From positions 8,721,248-8,785,247 of the forward strand of contig OX104134.1 of assembly GCA_944470555.2 (NCBI GenBank): 64,000 bases of DNA, read 5' to 3'. The translations under genes were made by a program, and so were the position numbers. The notes under the pieces are model-generated. The model saw only the letters and a program-made list of their open reading frames with translations, searched no databases and was not told the DNA's origin. Positions within the stretch are counted from its first letter, which is position 1. Each line of letters starts with the position of its first letter. The stretch is from Heterobilharzia americana (Eukaryota; Platyhelminthes; Trematoda; Strigeidida; Schistosomatidae). Of the stretch, positions 20,263 to 33,299 are shown in pieces.

Positions 20263-22215
20263 GCTACCTTGGTCTGGTGGTCAGGCTTGCATATCACAAT
20301 GACCCAACGAGCTGTGCTGGTGGAACACTTGTCCCCTCGAGGTCCTACCATGCCAGAAACGTCTGCTGGATAGTGGTTAGACAAAAAGCAGTTACCATTG
20401 TGGTGTAAATTAATACACTTTGATGGGGGTCTGAGGGCAGTCATACTGCCGCTAGCTCGATGGGGTGTGATAACAGTAAGGTGTTTCCCTTGGATGACCA
20501 GCAGTAGCATGCTGATGCTACCTTCTCAGTGGAAGGGGTGAGTTAGAAAACGCCGGCCACAAAAATAACACACTCCACCATCTCCCATGGTCTGCCGGGC
20601 AGGCAGTGTTGATTCATTTGTTGTTTCCTTTCGACCATCCAGCCCCGAAAATACAAAGGTTCAAAATAATCATACGCAAAAGGCTGAGTGTGACTTGCCT
20701 CAAACAGATGTCCGATGGGCTCTGCGGTCACACAAATCTCTTTCAGGTACCTTAAGAAGAAATAGCCTTCCACAGTGTAGGCAGCCGAGAAGTGTCAACT
20801 GCCCTCACAACTCTATCAGCACTCAAGTTTCCTCAGACTGCTATCCACCTCACTCATCATTACCTTCTAATCTTCCTTCACATCTCTCAACTAACGACAC
20901 TACATCATCTTCAATTTCTCTTAGCTCTGCAGCCTTCGACAACAATCTGAGTCCACAGAACAGCATCACTGGTCTCCTTAAACCACGCTCCAAATTACAT
21001 ATTGGAGCCTTCAGTGTCCTCACCCTCCGTCAAATTGGCCAACAGGCTTCGTTAGCAAAGACTCTAGCAACTCAGGGCATGGATGTGTGCTGTGTTTGTG
21101 AGACATGCATACAGGACCCAAGTGTGGTTATTTACCTGACCAATCTGGTGAATCCGCAAAATTCACCCTTCGAGTTTCTGGAGATTCGATAGCTAGCTCT
21201 CGCAGTCTTGTAGGTTTAGGCGTAGCACTAAGTACTAGGGCAGAAAGCTCACCACTAGACTGGATTCCAGTTGATAGTCGCCCCTGCGCTATGAGGCTGA
21301 ACGGCACAGTGAGAACTAAAAGGAATAGTGAGACTCGCCGTTGCCTCTTTGTAATCTCTGCTTACGCACCCAATGACTTCAGTTCTGATAAAGTGAAGGA
21401 CGAGTTCTACCGTAAACTGTCTAGCCTCCTTTTGAAAACCAACCGTTCGGACGTAGTGGTTATGGCAAGTGACTTCAACGCACAGGTGGGTAGACTGAGC
21501 GAGGCAGAAAGGCACTTCGGTGTCACTGTCAGAATTTCGGCTGGATGATCAGATAACGGTGATCGCCTACTACAAGTGTGCTCAGATAACCACCTATTTT
21601 TAGCTAGCACAAATTTCAGACATAAAGAAAGACAATGTCTGATGTGGCGTCCACCGAGCTCAACTCAGCGACGGACCACACTGCTATCAGTCATCGCTGG
21701 AGAGGATCGGTGGAAGACTGCTGCTCCTTCTAGAGTAAGTGTTTGGATACCGACCACGTGTTGGTTTGAGCGCGTATATGCCTGCGTCTCAATGGACGTA
21801 AGAAAATTTCGGCAACAAAACCACTACGAGTGCTGCTGGACAACAAAAAACAAAGCGGTGTTCAGCGAGAAGTTGGCTAGGCAGTTACCGGAACAAAAGA
21901 CTACCACTCATCCAGAAGAAGCTTGGTGCCATCTCCAGTTTGCTATAAAAGCAGCGCTGTAGACCATGGCCGACTCCAAAATAGTGGCTAAAAAGAGCCA
22001 ATGGATATCAGCAACTACTTCCGAACTAATGGATGAACGTGAACGCATCCCTGCAGGTTCTGAGTACAATGAAGAGCGAGGGCAACTTAAAAGTAGATTG
22101 AGAAGAAGTCTACGCAAAGAGAGCGAACAGTGGTGGGCAGTGAAGGCTAAAGAGATGAAAAGGCAGCGGCGACTGGTAAAAGTAGACAGTTATTTAGATT
22201 TATTAAAGAAACTGG
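20263..22215 (+). pseudogene. RTE family A, 5' leader, endonuclease and linker
   Basis: After a leader, the endonuclease begins at about 21000 with IGAFSVLTLRQIGQQASLAK and CCVCETCIQDPSVVIYLT. It continues in another frame with VALSTRAESSPLDWIPVDSR, RRCLFVISAYAPNDFSS and VVMASDFNAQVGRLSEAER (about 21460-21515), then SDNHLFLASTNFRHKERQCL (21580-21640). The linker at 21966-22215 is basic, with KKSQWISATTSELMDERE and RQLFRFIKETG. Stops and frame changes fall near 21190, 21548, 21780 and 21961. The copy resumes at 23550 after the nested RTE-B insertion. The product would be the EN half of an EN-RT polyprotein; this copy cannot make it. Confidence 0.75.
22202..22215. repeat. Target-site duplication, left copy
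   Basis: attaaagaaactgg, repeated at 23536-23549 with one change (a to g). The two copies flank the RTE-B insertion and rejoin the RTE-A reading order. Confidence 0.8.
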
Positions 22216-23535
22216 AATCATGCCGCTGTCCACTCCGAGCAAAATATTATGCCGCATCATCTTGGAGACTAAAAGATGCCCTAGATTCAGAATTATGGCC
22301 GGAACAGGCTGGCTAGCTGGCTTTAGGAATCAAATTGCAACCCTACACATCATCATAGAAGAGTATAGAATAGCAGTCAACTCCCTTCCTCAACTTTGAA
22401 AAGTCCTTCGACAGCGTCGACCGAGAAGTGATTTGGCAGCTGCTTCAATACCACGGTTTTGGTGCCACAAACCTTTATCAATCTCATTCAACAACTAGCT
22501 ATATGCTATATGATGCTATATGCCAAGTGATTAACAATGGAAAGCTCAGCGACGCCTTTGAAGTGAAGACAGTAGTAAGACAAGGTTGCCGCCTACTATC
22601 ACCCGTGATTTTCCTCATTGTCATGGACTGGATTGGACAAAGCAACAACCTGTGAGCAGCGAGAAGATGGGCATACACTGGTTGGACCGATGAAAAGACC
22701 CGGAAAAAGATTTGGATTTCACCGCTGATGATGATGATTCATGTCTAATATCTTGTCGCACAAACTCGAAGATCTACGGGCAAAAACCAACAAGTTGACA
22801 GAAGAGGTGGGGCAGTGAAGGAAGACGGGAATTCAAGTGAAAGAAGGGAAGACAGAGGTGATGAAGATATCCAACTAACAACAACAACAAGCACCAATCA
22901 CCACCAATGGGAGAAACCTAAAGGAAGTAGTATCTTTCACCTACCTAGGCAACATCGTTTCAACTACTGGCGGTGGTACAGATGAGGATGTGAAGCCAGG
23001 ATTTGAAAAACGGCAAGATAAGCCTTCATTAACCTTAAATAAGTGTGAAGATCTACTGCACACAGCATAAAGAAGAAGATCCGGATTTTCAACACTAATT
23101 CAGTCAAGTCAGCGTTTCTATATGGTTCAGAAACTTAGCGCGTTTCCGACAAACTACATTCATCGACAGCTCCCTACGCTCGATATTGAGGATCAGATGC
23201 CAGAAGGAATAAACAACGAGGAACTCTGGCTGACTGGCAACGAACCAACCAATAACCCATCGCTCAACAAATATGCAGAAGAAAGTGGAGATGGATTGGG
23301 CATTCACTGAGAAGACCGATTGGGGACATCATGCACCAGGCCAGGCCCTCGAGTGGAACTCGAAGGGGAAACGACGAACTGAGCGTTCGAGGATGACATG
23401 GAGATCACATGAGAAGTGAAAGCTCCTGGGCAGTCGTGAAGCCAGGTTCGAAAGACTGCAGAGAACAAAGTGCATTGGAGGCGTGCTACTGAAGCCCTAT
23501 GTTCCACTAGGAACCCAAGGGACAAATAATAATAA
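22216..23535 (+). mobile_element. 5'-truncated RTE family B nested inside RTE family A
   Basis: Begins abruptly inside the RT domain with IMPLSTPSKILCRIILE, then NQIATLHIIIEEY, FDSVDREVIWQLLQYHGFGA (about 22402-22462), TVVRQGCRLLSPVIFLIVMD (about 22570-22630), VVSFTYLGNIVSTTGGGTDE (about 22930-22990), and a C-terminal zone whose DNA reads like the RTE 'RPIGDIMHQALEWN' block (about 23315-23355). It ends in an ATA-type tail (ataataataa) and is flanked by a 14-nt duplication. Frameshifts and stops make it non-functional. It is nearly identical to 1741-2131 over the shared part. Confidence 0.8.
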
Positions 23536-23549
23536 ATTAAGGAAACTGG

Positions 23550-25412
23550 GCGGAAAAAGTCAACAACGCTTAGCAAGACCATAGCGGAGAAGGGCGGATC
23601 TGCGATTCACTCGCTGGGGAGACAACTGGAATGATGGGCAGAACACTTCGAGGAACAGTGTAACTGGCCCCCTGCCACCAATGCGTTGCCAGCTATCCAG
23701 TTGGATCCTGAATGGAATATTGAGATATGCCCCCCAACACTACAGAAGTCAAGAAAGCAGTTGGTAACCTGAAACGAGGAAAGGCAGCAGGACCAGACGG
23801 ACTACCTGCTGAGGCATACAAGAATGGTGGTGCAGTGCTCTTAGGTTAACGGAAGTGTTAGCTAGTATATAGGAGTCAAATACGATCCCCTCCGACTGGT
23901 CTAAGTCACTCATTATCCCAGTCTTCAAGAAAGGTGAGAAGTCCTCTTGTGATAACCACAGAGGAATCAGCCTGACGAACATAGTGCCCAAGGCCCTAGG
24001 TTCTATAATTCTCCGACGCCTGAGTGGAGCTCGGGAACAGCAAGTCCGAGAAAACCAAGCAGGTTATAGACCTGGCCGCGGGTATATCGACCAAATATTC
24101 ACACTGCACCAGGTCCTGGAACATAGGCACGCTTACAGACGTGCATTTGACTCCGTTGATCGAGAAGTCTCATGGCAATGTCTATCACTGAAAGGCGTGC
24201 CGAGTAAGTACATCAGCCTATTGAAAGCTCTCTACTCGAACACTTGTGAGCGTGTTAGAGCCTATGGTGAGATTTCCAGGGAGCTATGCTCATCGAGTGG
24301 TGTCCGTCAAAGATGCCCACTGTCTCCATTCCTATTCAATTTCATCATAGATATTCTTATGGAGGTTTCCCTCTCGTCACCTAATTACACAGACGTTGAC
24401 CCAATCACAGGAGGATTTTCGTTAGACCTAGAATATGCAGATGACATAGTCCTGTTAAGTGAAGACGCTGACAAGATGCAGAGTCTTCTGAACACTTTGA
24501 GTGGGAATTTGAAGATGTTTGGGATGCGGTTCTCACCACCCAAATGCAAATTGTTGCTCCAGGATTGGTCTTCAACGGTGCCTCGGCTAACAATAGGGAG
24601 TGAAGTGGTTGAGTGTGTTGACCACTTCACTTACCTGGGAAGTAGGATCGACCCTGGTGGGTTAGTTGCCGGTGAAATCTCTGTACGGATACAAAAGGCT
24701 CGATTGGCTTTTGCCAATTTACTCCATCTATGGCGTCGCCGTGATATACGTTTGTCTACTGAGGGTCGCGTGTACTGCACAGCAGTCCGGTCTGTTCTAC
24801 TGCATGGCTGTGAAACATGGACATTGAAGGTGGAAGACATGAGAAGGTTCCAAGTGTTTGACCACCGCTGCCTTTATAGCATAGGCCGTATTCCGGGGTG
24901 TAAACCAGCTGACGAGGTTATGAACCTTCATCGACTCAGATGGTTGGGACGTGTGTTGCGTATGCCTAGTCGCCAATTGCCTCATCACACAATGTTGGTC
25001 GAAGTAGGTTCAGTCTAGAAAAAGGCTCAAGATGGTCAGACTAAAACGTGGCATCAATGTATGAAGTCTTTGACTGTTGGTTTGAGCCATGTGAGGCGAT
25101 GCAGACTAGGTGGTTGGGGTCCGCGGGATAAGAGAAACCCGTGAGTGGAGACTCTAGATGGTATGGCTCAGAACCGATGTCAGTAGAGCACATGTATACA
25201 CACATTATCCTCACCTTAGCGCCATACTGAATCTCACCATTTCCTCATTCTTCCTTTCTTTCTTCTCGTACCTTTTATTTCTTTTGACTAAATTTTCTTA
25301 TCTTCACCTTGCACCTTACTGCGTTTTTACTTGATGTACCGATATGAGCTGTGGCAACTCGGACCGTTACGCAGTAATGCCTGGTTTTAAGTTGATATTG
25401 ATGATGATGTAA
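23550..25412 (+). pseudogene. RTE family A, reverse transcriptase and 3' end
   Basis: Continues the interrupted copy: WAEHFEEQCNWPPATNALPA (about 23640), GKAAGPDGLPAEAYKNGG (about 23785), then an open frame 23984-25018. That frame carries the RT palm with FDSVDREVSWQCL, SGVRQRCPLSPFLFNFIID, the catalytic box EYADDIVLLSE (about 24430-24465), FTYLGSRIDPGG, and the C-terminal RLRWLGRVLRMPSRQLPHHT. The frame ends at TAG 25016-25018, where the copy at 56440 has TGG (Trp), so it is a nonsense mutation. The family-typical CRLGGWGPRDKRN follows in frame at about 25100-25140. A 3' UTR and a gat-repeat tail end near 25412. Confidence 0.8.
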
Positions 25413-27746
25413 GTAGTTACGACAATACAGAGCAAGTTTCGAGTTGCTACATTTGCGAACTATAGCTTCAGCTGATTTCTACATATCAGTAACTTTATCT
25501 GCAATGGCTCTTATCTGCTGTGTTGTGTAGTAATCGTGGAAACCAAGGACTACAGATTCTCTAGTTACTTCCATCAAGAAAGCTAATCATGTACTGTTTC
25601 ACCTGGTGCAATGTTATGTCACTAGTTTGAGCCAGAATGGCTCTTCTAAGGGTTGTTGACATTATATGGTAGTTGATTTGATGAGCTGTTACAATACGTT
25701 ATTTGATCGGTGTGAATTTTACACCATTAGACATTCCTGGATCGCCAAGTAACACAAGCGAACAGAGTCGAATTCACCATTTTGAACATTAAGATCGGTA
25801 GCAAATTAAATACTTCATGAACCAGTAATCTACACCAAAGGGTCTTTCGCGCCATATGAAGGAAAGTACGAACAATAACAATTATAGGTAAGACCTGAGG
25901 AAAACAAAAGGTATTAACCCAGGCATTGAGATATTTTACAAGACTAAAGAACAATAATACAGACTCACCAAAGTTTTGTGACGATGGAGCATTAGTATTA
26001 ATTCCAATACAGATTTACTTCTGGGACAATATACATCCACAAAAGAGACAGCGACCGATAAAAATCTTGAAAGGATGGACTGATAATTTGCGGTCACAAC
26101 GAAAATACTTATATTCCAACACGACTGCAAATGAGGGCCTCAAAAATTTCGAAATGAATGAGCAATTGAACCGTAATCTGCACCTAAGCTCGAATGTCAA
26201 CACGTATCCTCAGATCTCCCAACAATGTTAATCCATCGTATCAGAAGGTATGCGAGGACATGTAACGACCAGCTGTTAGTAGATTTTGCCTGGCCTGTAG
26301 GCACACTGTTGCAGGGAGGTGCACAGAAGCGTTTTTCGGTGACGAGAAACTGAAAGAGAAAAACATGAGCATAGATAATGACTTTAAAAGGTAATCGACA
26401 CAACGTAATAATTAGAAGCGACGAGGCACTCAAGAGATCGGAGCTAGAAATTGAATGTGTGAGGTTTCGGATAAATTGAGCACATACGGTATATCCAAAG
26501 ACTGCTTATAATCGGTCAACAACGAAAGGTGATTCGTCGACAGTTTAGCACAACCTGAAAAACAGAAAACACGGGAAACAACCGCGTGAGCCTCAGCTCA
26601 GCAAACACACCAAGATTTACTTACAAGTAACAAACACCCGTTGATAGGTTTCGTCTAGCCTGGAGTAGGTGGTTCGCGGTTTTAGGGGGGTGTTTAGTGG
26701 TGAGAATATAGAACGGAAGAGGAAAGGAAAAACGCGAGCCGACAACTTAGTAAGTGCATAGGATGCAATTATATCTAATAGTAAATGACACTCTCATACA
26801 CACCAAAACTGAAGGTGGCGCTCTGACAACGCCAATTGATAGTCGCAAGAAGGCAGTTATTAATCGACAACAGCACAAACAAACAAAGTGTGACGCTCAT
26901 GTTTATACTATTGCGAACAGAGCAGGTAGATCCAAAAGATGGAGACAATATTCACAATATGAGCATGATAGGCAGCTTAAGAGGAACAGAATGCGGCAGT
27001 TAGCCTAACGGAAAATGTATTAAAACAAATCAGAGCTTTTGTGAAACTTCAAATTCTGTATTGCAAAATTAGTGAACGATGGTTCGCTGAGTTCCACATA
27101 TGTCTTACTAAAGCACGCTCTTGTTTTGGAATGGTCACAGTTGTCTGTTTGGTTCAATAAAACCTGAAAGAACAGAGATATTCGACGACTAATTAATCTG
27201 TTCTCGATAGGTAGCGTCATTTCCCTGGTCTATAAATGGCGTAAAGCTGGAAGGTTATTCATCGGGGTGGAATTCATCTCTGTGTCCAAATACCTGTCCA
27301 CGTCATTCACTTGTTATGTGCTCCCGCTACAGAATAGAAAATAGATATCAGCTACCGTCCTGTGGACAGTGCAGTGTTAATGCTGCCACCAGTACTTCGA
27401 TATGCAAGAGTCACCGTCCTAGGGTAATCTTATATAACGTCTACCGAAATTTCGTCGTAGCTGAAAGAAGGGATAGATAAGCGGAATGTGCTAACTTCGT
27501 CCGGTTATGATTAGTTTTTGGGGCTTCCTGAGGTCGTTGCATATGCCATATTACGAGTCCATTCTAACTTTATTTCGTATAATTTCAACTTTGGAATGAA
27601 TCCTCTGGGTCTTCCCGATGAAGTGATGAGTCGGTGCTACCAAGCTCAAGCGTGCTGTTTGAAAGGGGGAGTGACTCTTCACGTTCAGCTAGATCCTTGG
27701 AATGTTTCCCGTCTCTACATTAAAGGCTGTTGTATTTTTGGTTTAA
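25413..27746. other. Unassigned sequence
   Basis: Several 60-100 codon frames on both strands (for example 25926-26231 and 26754-27008 on plus) have no domain that I recognise and no good splice borders. The last few hundred bases may be the 5' UTR of the following CR1 element. Confidence 0.3.
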
Positions 27747-28980
27747 TTGGAATATTATTCGATTCAAGTGGGACAGGAACTTATACTGGTGAATTTCCGT
27801 AGTTTATGCTACATGATGAGCCAAAAGTGTCGCAAAAATGCTTGCGGTAGGGCCAGGTGCCACTTCACAGTGGCCTCTGGTATACAGTGTAGCGAATGCA
27901 AGAGTTGGTTCCACGAAACTTGCACAAGCCTCACGTCCTCAGCATATAAGAGGTACAGTAACACAAGGAGTTTCTGGCTTTGCTTCACAGGTGACGCTCA
28001 GATATTCGCACTTCGGCAGAAGAGGCAAAAACACTTCTAAATACGACAACGAAGAAACTAGAGTCGAAAGGGAAAGGCAATAACTGTGATAGTGATAACG
28101 ACACGACATTCGTTGATACACAGATCGCCGTGCAAAGTTTTACGTACTTCCCACGGCAAGCTGCAAGCCGGACTTGTAGATTACTCACCACGTTTGCTGA
28201 CAGAGACTTAGAAAAACCTACAACAAGCAGGGTAAGCGATTATCCTCAGGTTCTCGCATCCCTAGAGCTGGCAGACCATACTGAAAACTACCGACCGTAA
28301 GACTAGGTTTACCTCCTATGAAACAACCAGGAGCGAAACTCGCGCGGTGCCATCTGGGGAACCATGCATGCCACAAATCACACCCACTTCGGCAAGCCAA
28401 TCAGTGACGAGAATTACACAGGATAGGATGCAGGTCAGTTTTGAGGCTGTCAATGTCAAGGCCACTGGAGCGGGCTTTGGTAAGCCCTGCATACCTGACT
28501 CTGAGAAATGACAAGTAATCAAGTCTAAACAGCACATCAATAAGTCATTAACAGTCATCCAACGAACTGTCATCACCGCACGCAGCAAAGACAAAAACGG
28601 AGCCCCTTGACAGATCCGCAATCTCCCATAGAGAGAAAGGAAGTAGAGGCCCAGAACTACTTAAACGTTTCGAGCCTGACCTTGGCAAGGCATAAAGTTT
28701 GATAAACCAGCCTTTACCGGAAAACGTGCCAGCAGTCGTCCTACCCAAGAAACATAGAGTAGGCAAACAGGAGACAGTCAGTGCTAAAAAGAAGTTTGGG
28801 ATTCATAAATTCATGTTCAAGTCAACAGATGAGAGGAATCATATTCTGAAGAATGCTCACAGACTTCAACAATCAAAAATGCGTTCGTGCGAAAGAATTT
28901 GGTTCTTGCTGATCGAATCAAAAAATGGGAGGCAGAACTTAAGTCCTGATTGGCAGCTGGAGAGCAAGATCTGAATTTAG
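27747..28980 (+). pseudogene. CR1 element 2, ORF1 with PHD-like finger
   Basis: A Cys-rich zinc-finger segment reads CRKNACGRARCHFTVASG, then IQCSECKSWFHETCTSL and SFWLC (27816-27990). This is the C-x-C...C-x2-C...H-x2-C order of the PHD-like finger found in ORF1 of schistosome CR1 elements. The middle is broken. A C-terminal stretch is open at 28699-28974 with KFGIHKFMFKSTDERNHIL. Several stops separate the parts, so ORF1 cannot be made in full. It precedes an endonuclease and RT in the proper order. Confidence 0.6.
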
Positions 28981-29059
28981 TGGGTTTTCGTGTAGTGAGG
29001 TTTTGGCAACAAATGATGCCGAAGCCTCAATGGATTGGACGGAAACTCATTTAAGTAGT

Positions 29060-29819
29060 TTCGTTGTCTTGTACACAAATGCACGTAGCCTTTGAAACAA
29101 GTGAACTGAGCTTAGTAATGTGATAAGCAACGAAAGCCCTGACATCATTGCTATTTCAAAAACTTGGTTCTCTTCTTGGATCAGTGACTGTGAGACACCT
29201 GCAAGGATTCGTTCCTTTTACAAGTGACAGGTTAGCACACAAAGGTGGTGGTGTCGTCCTTTACGTTAAGAATAACTTAACTGTAAAAGCCGTAGAAACA
29301 GTTGCACATGAAAGTGGGACGTGTGAAATGCTGCGCTGTCGACTAAAATGCAAGGGGCAAGATGTTAACGTAATCGCAATATGTCGAAGCCCCGAATGTG
29401 AAGCGGCACACTTCCTCCTGAATGAGCTGACCCTCTGGACAGATAAGTGCAGATGTCTAGTTGTAGGAGACTTCAACGCACCATCAGTTGACTGGGATAG
29501 ACTAGCAGCAAAAGCACCACGAAGTTTGCTTGACCACAGGTTAGTAGAAACAACAATTTCCTTAGCCCTCATTCAGCATATCAAGACATCAACCAGATAT
29601 GATCATCAACATGCTCCACCAGTTCTGGGCTTAGTATTCCTACATACAGATGACGTGTGCTCCATCAGGCACCTAGAACCCCTTGGCAAAAGTGATCACG
29701 CCGTGATCATCTTCAGATTTGCAGTATACGCTCTGTACCGGGCCGATGCCCCAGCTAGACCCAGCATGTGGAAGGCAAATATGGAAGCTATCAACCTGGC
29801 GGCCTCTTCGGAGGACTGA
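29060..29819 (+). pseudogene. CR1 element 2, endonuclease domain
   Basis: A frame starting within a 'YTNARSL' segment (about 29070) leads to DIIAISKTW (about 29140), GGGVVLYVKNNLTVK, VVGDFNAPSVDWDRLA (about 29460-29510), TSTRYDHQHAPPVLGLVF and GKSDHAVIIF. The order fits the APE-type endonuclease of CR1 elements. The catalytic Glu of the usual 'TETW' is Lys here (SKTW), and a frameshift lies between about 29160 and 29200, so it should be inactive. Confidence 0.65.
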
Positions 29820-30079
29820 AGAACCAATCCGGAAGCCCCAGTTGAAGGTGCATGGTGCTCGTTCTAGCAGTCATATGTATGAGTGACCAAACCGTTCATT
29901 CCGTGGACTGTCGCAAGGGGACGGAGACAATGCCCTCCGTGGATAAGCTACAAAATCCGAAACCTCCTAAGACGTAAGAGAGAGTGTTAGAGTCTTGCCA
30001 CCCACCTCGGTACACCTGAGGTGGCGAAGCATTGCATAGAAGCTCACAATAAATGTATCGCTGCTATCCGCCGATCCGG

Positions 30080-31830
30080 AATAAGCCTTGAAACGCGCCT
30101 TGCCTAGACTGCATTGAGACATCCGAAAAGGCTGTTTTCCTATATGAACTATGGAAATAATACGTGTCGTGGTATACCTGCCCTAATCAATGGGACCGAA
30201 GCTGAGCGTCTGATTGAAGAATACAGGGGAAAAGCAGAAGCCATGGCTGAATTTTTTGCTAAGGTCACACAGGAATCTTCTGCAGATGCATATCCAACGG
30301 CAGAAGCATTGACGTCTAACAGAACAAACTCTGTGGATATCCATCGCAATGGTGTATTGCGGACATTAAGTATTCTCGATATGGAAAAACCAATGGAACC
30401 GGATGGGCTGCACCCAAGGCTGCTCAGAGAGCTTGCACTCTATGTAGCTGGCCCATTGACTACTATATTCAGACTGTCTCTCGGTGAGGGCAAACTCTCC
30501 CATGACTTGAAGGATGTCACGGTAACACCTAACACGAGGCAGGTTCTAGGCAGCCCCCAGCAAATTACAGACCGATGGGTTTGACTAGTACTGTGGTGAA
30601 AATCCTAGGAAGAGTAATCAAGAAAGCCATCACAGTCAACTTAGAGAGCAACACTCTATCGTCTCGTTCACAGCATGGTTTTCCTAGGAATTTCTCTTGC
30701 TTGACGAACCTTCTTGCAGTCAGAGAAGGTTGAGTTAAGCCTAAAGATGACAGGATACCTGCAGATGTCATTTTGATGGACTCCAGCAGGGCGTTCGGCA
30801 GAGTACCTCACACCGGGTCGCTCGGAAACTGGAAAGTTTAGGAATCATTGGCAGTCCGGTTGCATGGATAGGGGTTCCTCGCCGGCAGAAGACAAAGAGT
30901 TAGGATCAATTCTCACCTCTCCACTTGGAAGTCGGTGGGGAGTGGAGTGCCGCAAGGCACAGTCCTGGGTCCCCCGCTGTTTCTTCTATACGCAACTGAG
31001 CTGCCAAATATCACGAAATCCCCAATGCTTCTCTGCGCTGATGATGTAGAAATCCGGGGGAAATTAGGAACGATGGAGATATACATGCGCTCCAGGTGGA
31101 TCTGAACAGCTTGTTTACCTGGTCAATGAAGCGGCTGATGTCTATCAATGCAGGTAAATGCGTGAGCACGCACTTGGGGCACACACACGGCAACACCTAC
31201 GATATCGGTGGGACTCCTTTACCGTCAGTGCTGACCCACAATGACCTAGGAGTCACAGTGAGTTATGACTTGAAGACCGTGGCTCGCTGTTGATTGGTAG
31301 CAGCTCGGAGTTTTAGGACCTTCTGGGCATCACGTATAAAGTTTACGAAGACAAGTGGTGGCATATTCGTCATCTTATATACATCCTAAGTTAGGTCTAA
31401 ATTATAAAACTGCACACAGGCGCCTAATCCTTTTCTGAAAAGTGACGCAGACCTTCTAGAAGGAGTTCAGAGGGCAGCCACTCGTATGATCCTTATGAAG
31501 ATCGACCTAAGGAGCTGAACCCCTTCACTTTGTCCCATTGCAGGCAGACGGGAGACCTGATGATGTAATGTAGGATTTAGGAAACGACTTCGGACCCGAT
31601 TAACCTTCTCTTTTCCTTCCTACTAGGACGGAACACCTTAGAGGATATAGTAGGAGACTGCAAAAGCAACGAACGAACATAGTCTCCGCAGAGTACTGGT
31701 TCTCACGTCGAGTAACCAACATCTGGAACTGACTCTCAGAAGAAGTGGTGCCCGCATCATCAATTGACTTGTTCAAAATGGGTTGGGCAAGCACAGAAAT
31801 CTACCGGAGAAGGATTAACATAGGCTCCCA
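30080..31830 (+). pseudogene. CR1 element 2, reverse transcriptase
   Basis: Parts in order: a 156-codon frame (30114-30584) with KPMEPDGLHPRLLRELALYV, then KILGRVIKKAITVNLE and SSRSQHGFPRNFSCLTNLLA (30590-30720), a motif A remnant MDSSRAFGRVPH (about 30777), a motif C zone where the YADD box is not recognisable (about 31030), LNSLFTWSMKRLMSINAGKC (about 31100-31160), NDLGVTVSYDL, and a tail to about 31830 with EGVQRAATRMIL. Frequent stops and indels show a dead copy. Confidence 0.6.
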
Positions 31831-33290
31831 GCCTCCTATCTTCAAACAACAAATCCAAACTTGGGTATGGATGAAGTTAAAGAAAATGCATCATTAATGT
31901 TTTTGAACGGATTACAAGAATAAAAACGAAAACACGGAACAAGTGGTCAGGTGTTGCTGTGGCGTTAAGCCGCATTTACATGAAGCCAGGGTTTGTTCAT
32001 CGATATTACTTGCATTGTCTGGAGAAAGGTAGAGCTTGAAGCTCATACTTTCGTTGCAACAGTGTGCATTTTTGCCTGGGATGATGACGAAAAAGTCATG
32101 AGGAAAGACATGGACAATTTGTTTATTTATTGTACCTCACTGATGATCCGAAGAACGTATAACTCATATTTGTTCGTACCATTTCACATCAGAGATTCAT
32201 AATCTGGCTGGACATTGCGACTGAGAGCTAAATTCCTGCATTTTTCAACTCCAGCATCCAGAAGCAATAGGGTTGTTTGAACGTGTCAAGTGGACTTCCA
32301 GATTATCTTATCCGCCATTTTCACCGGTTGATCTCTATTCATAACCAATAAGTCCCAGGTTTTGAGAATTGTGAAATTAAATCCCGATGGATGTTCTTTG
32401 TTTTTGTTTGTTGTAGTTAGGTATTGTGAGCTCAGTGACACTGGCTTCTCCCTGTGAAGAGCAGTTTCAGCCAAGTTTGTTCCCTTGATAACTAATTTTC
32501 GATGACAACAAAGCCAACACCTAGAGCTGAGTTACCCTTCTGCTACTAGAGAGAACGGGGCCGCAGGCGGAGGAAGGAGCAAGAATTCCATGTCCCTGTC
32601 CACGTCACTGTTTACCCTTTCTTAACTTTCTTTTATATATCGTTCATTGTTCATGCTTTCTCTTTTATAAACTTAAAAGTAAAAATTTCGTGCTATTGCG
32701 TAGCATGGAACTCCCATTCCCGCTCACTGTATCGGACAGGGCGTAATGTGCTGTAAGTATGAGGCAATAATTTATGAGAGTCTCCTCGACGTTTCGCATT
32801 AAAGGCCAGTGCGGGTGTGTTGAATGTCCCACTACGCAATAAGAGTGCCCAGTATACGAAGTGTTATGGAGGATAGTGTTGGTATACTTATTAAGCAGGT
32901 TTGGTTACCACATGATAAGAATTAACCAGCAATCGACCAAATCCAGAGGTCGATTTGGAGGCTTCCGCTTTAGCAGGGATTCTGTTTCACAACTGAGAGA
33001 ATTTGGCGACGAAGAAATTTGTTCGCAAGCAAGATTTAAACGGGTACATTGTGGCGCCGTGAGCGTGGTTGCGCAGATCCTAACCTCTGTTGTGTTCGAT
33101 CTGAAACCCACCACTGGCTGTAAAAGTGGGTTTGTGTAGCGCATCAAAGAAGATTGCTAGGTTAAATTTGAGTTGTCTTCTTCAAAGTGGCTAGAGACTT
33201 GGAGTTCTGCATCTGGAGTTTAAGTCCTGTTTGGAATCGTATCCTAGTAACCCAGTAGTAAAACACCTTTGGACACCCCCTATTTTTATC
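31831..33290. other. Unassigned sequence
   Basis: A minus-strand frame at 32905-33147 (with NTTEVRICATTLTAPQC) and a plus-strand frame at 32861-33139 overlap each other; I recognise neither. No splice borders or element ends are clear. Confidence 0.3.
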
Positions 33291-33299
33291 TCGTCTTCT

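Noticed and set aside
23749..23991. Minus-strand 80-codon frame
   Set aside because: Shadow of the plus-strand RTE-A reverse transcriptase.
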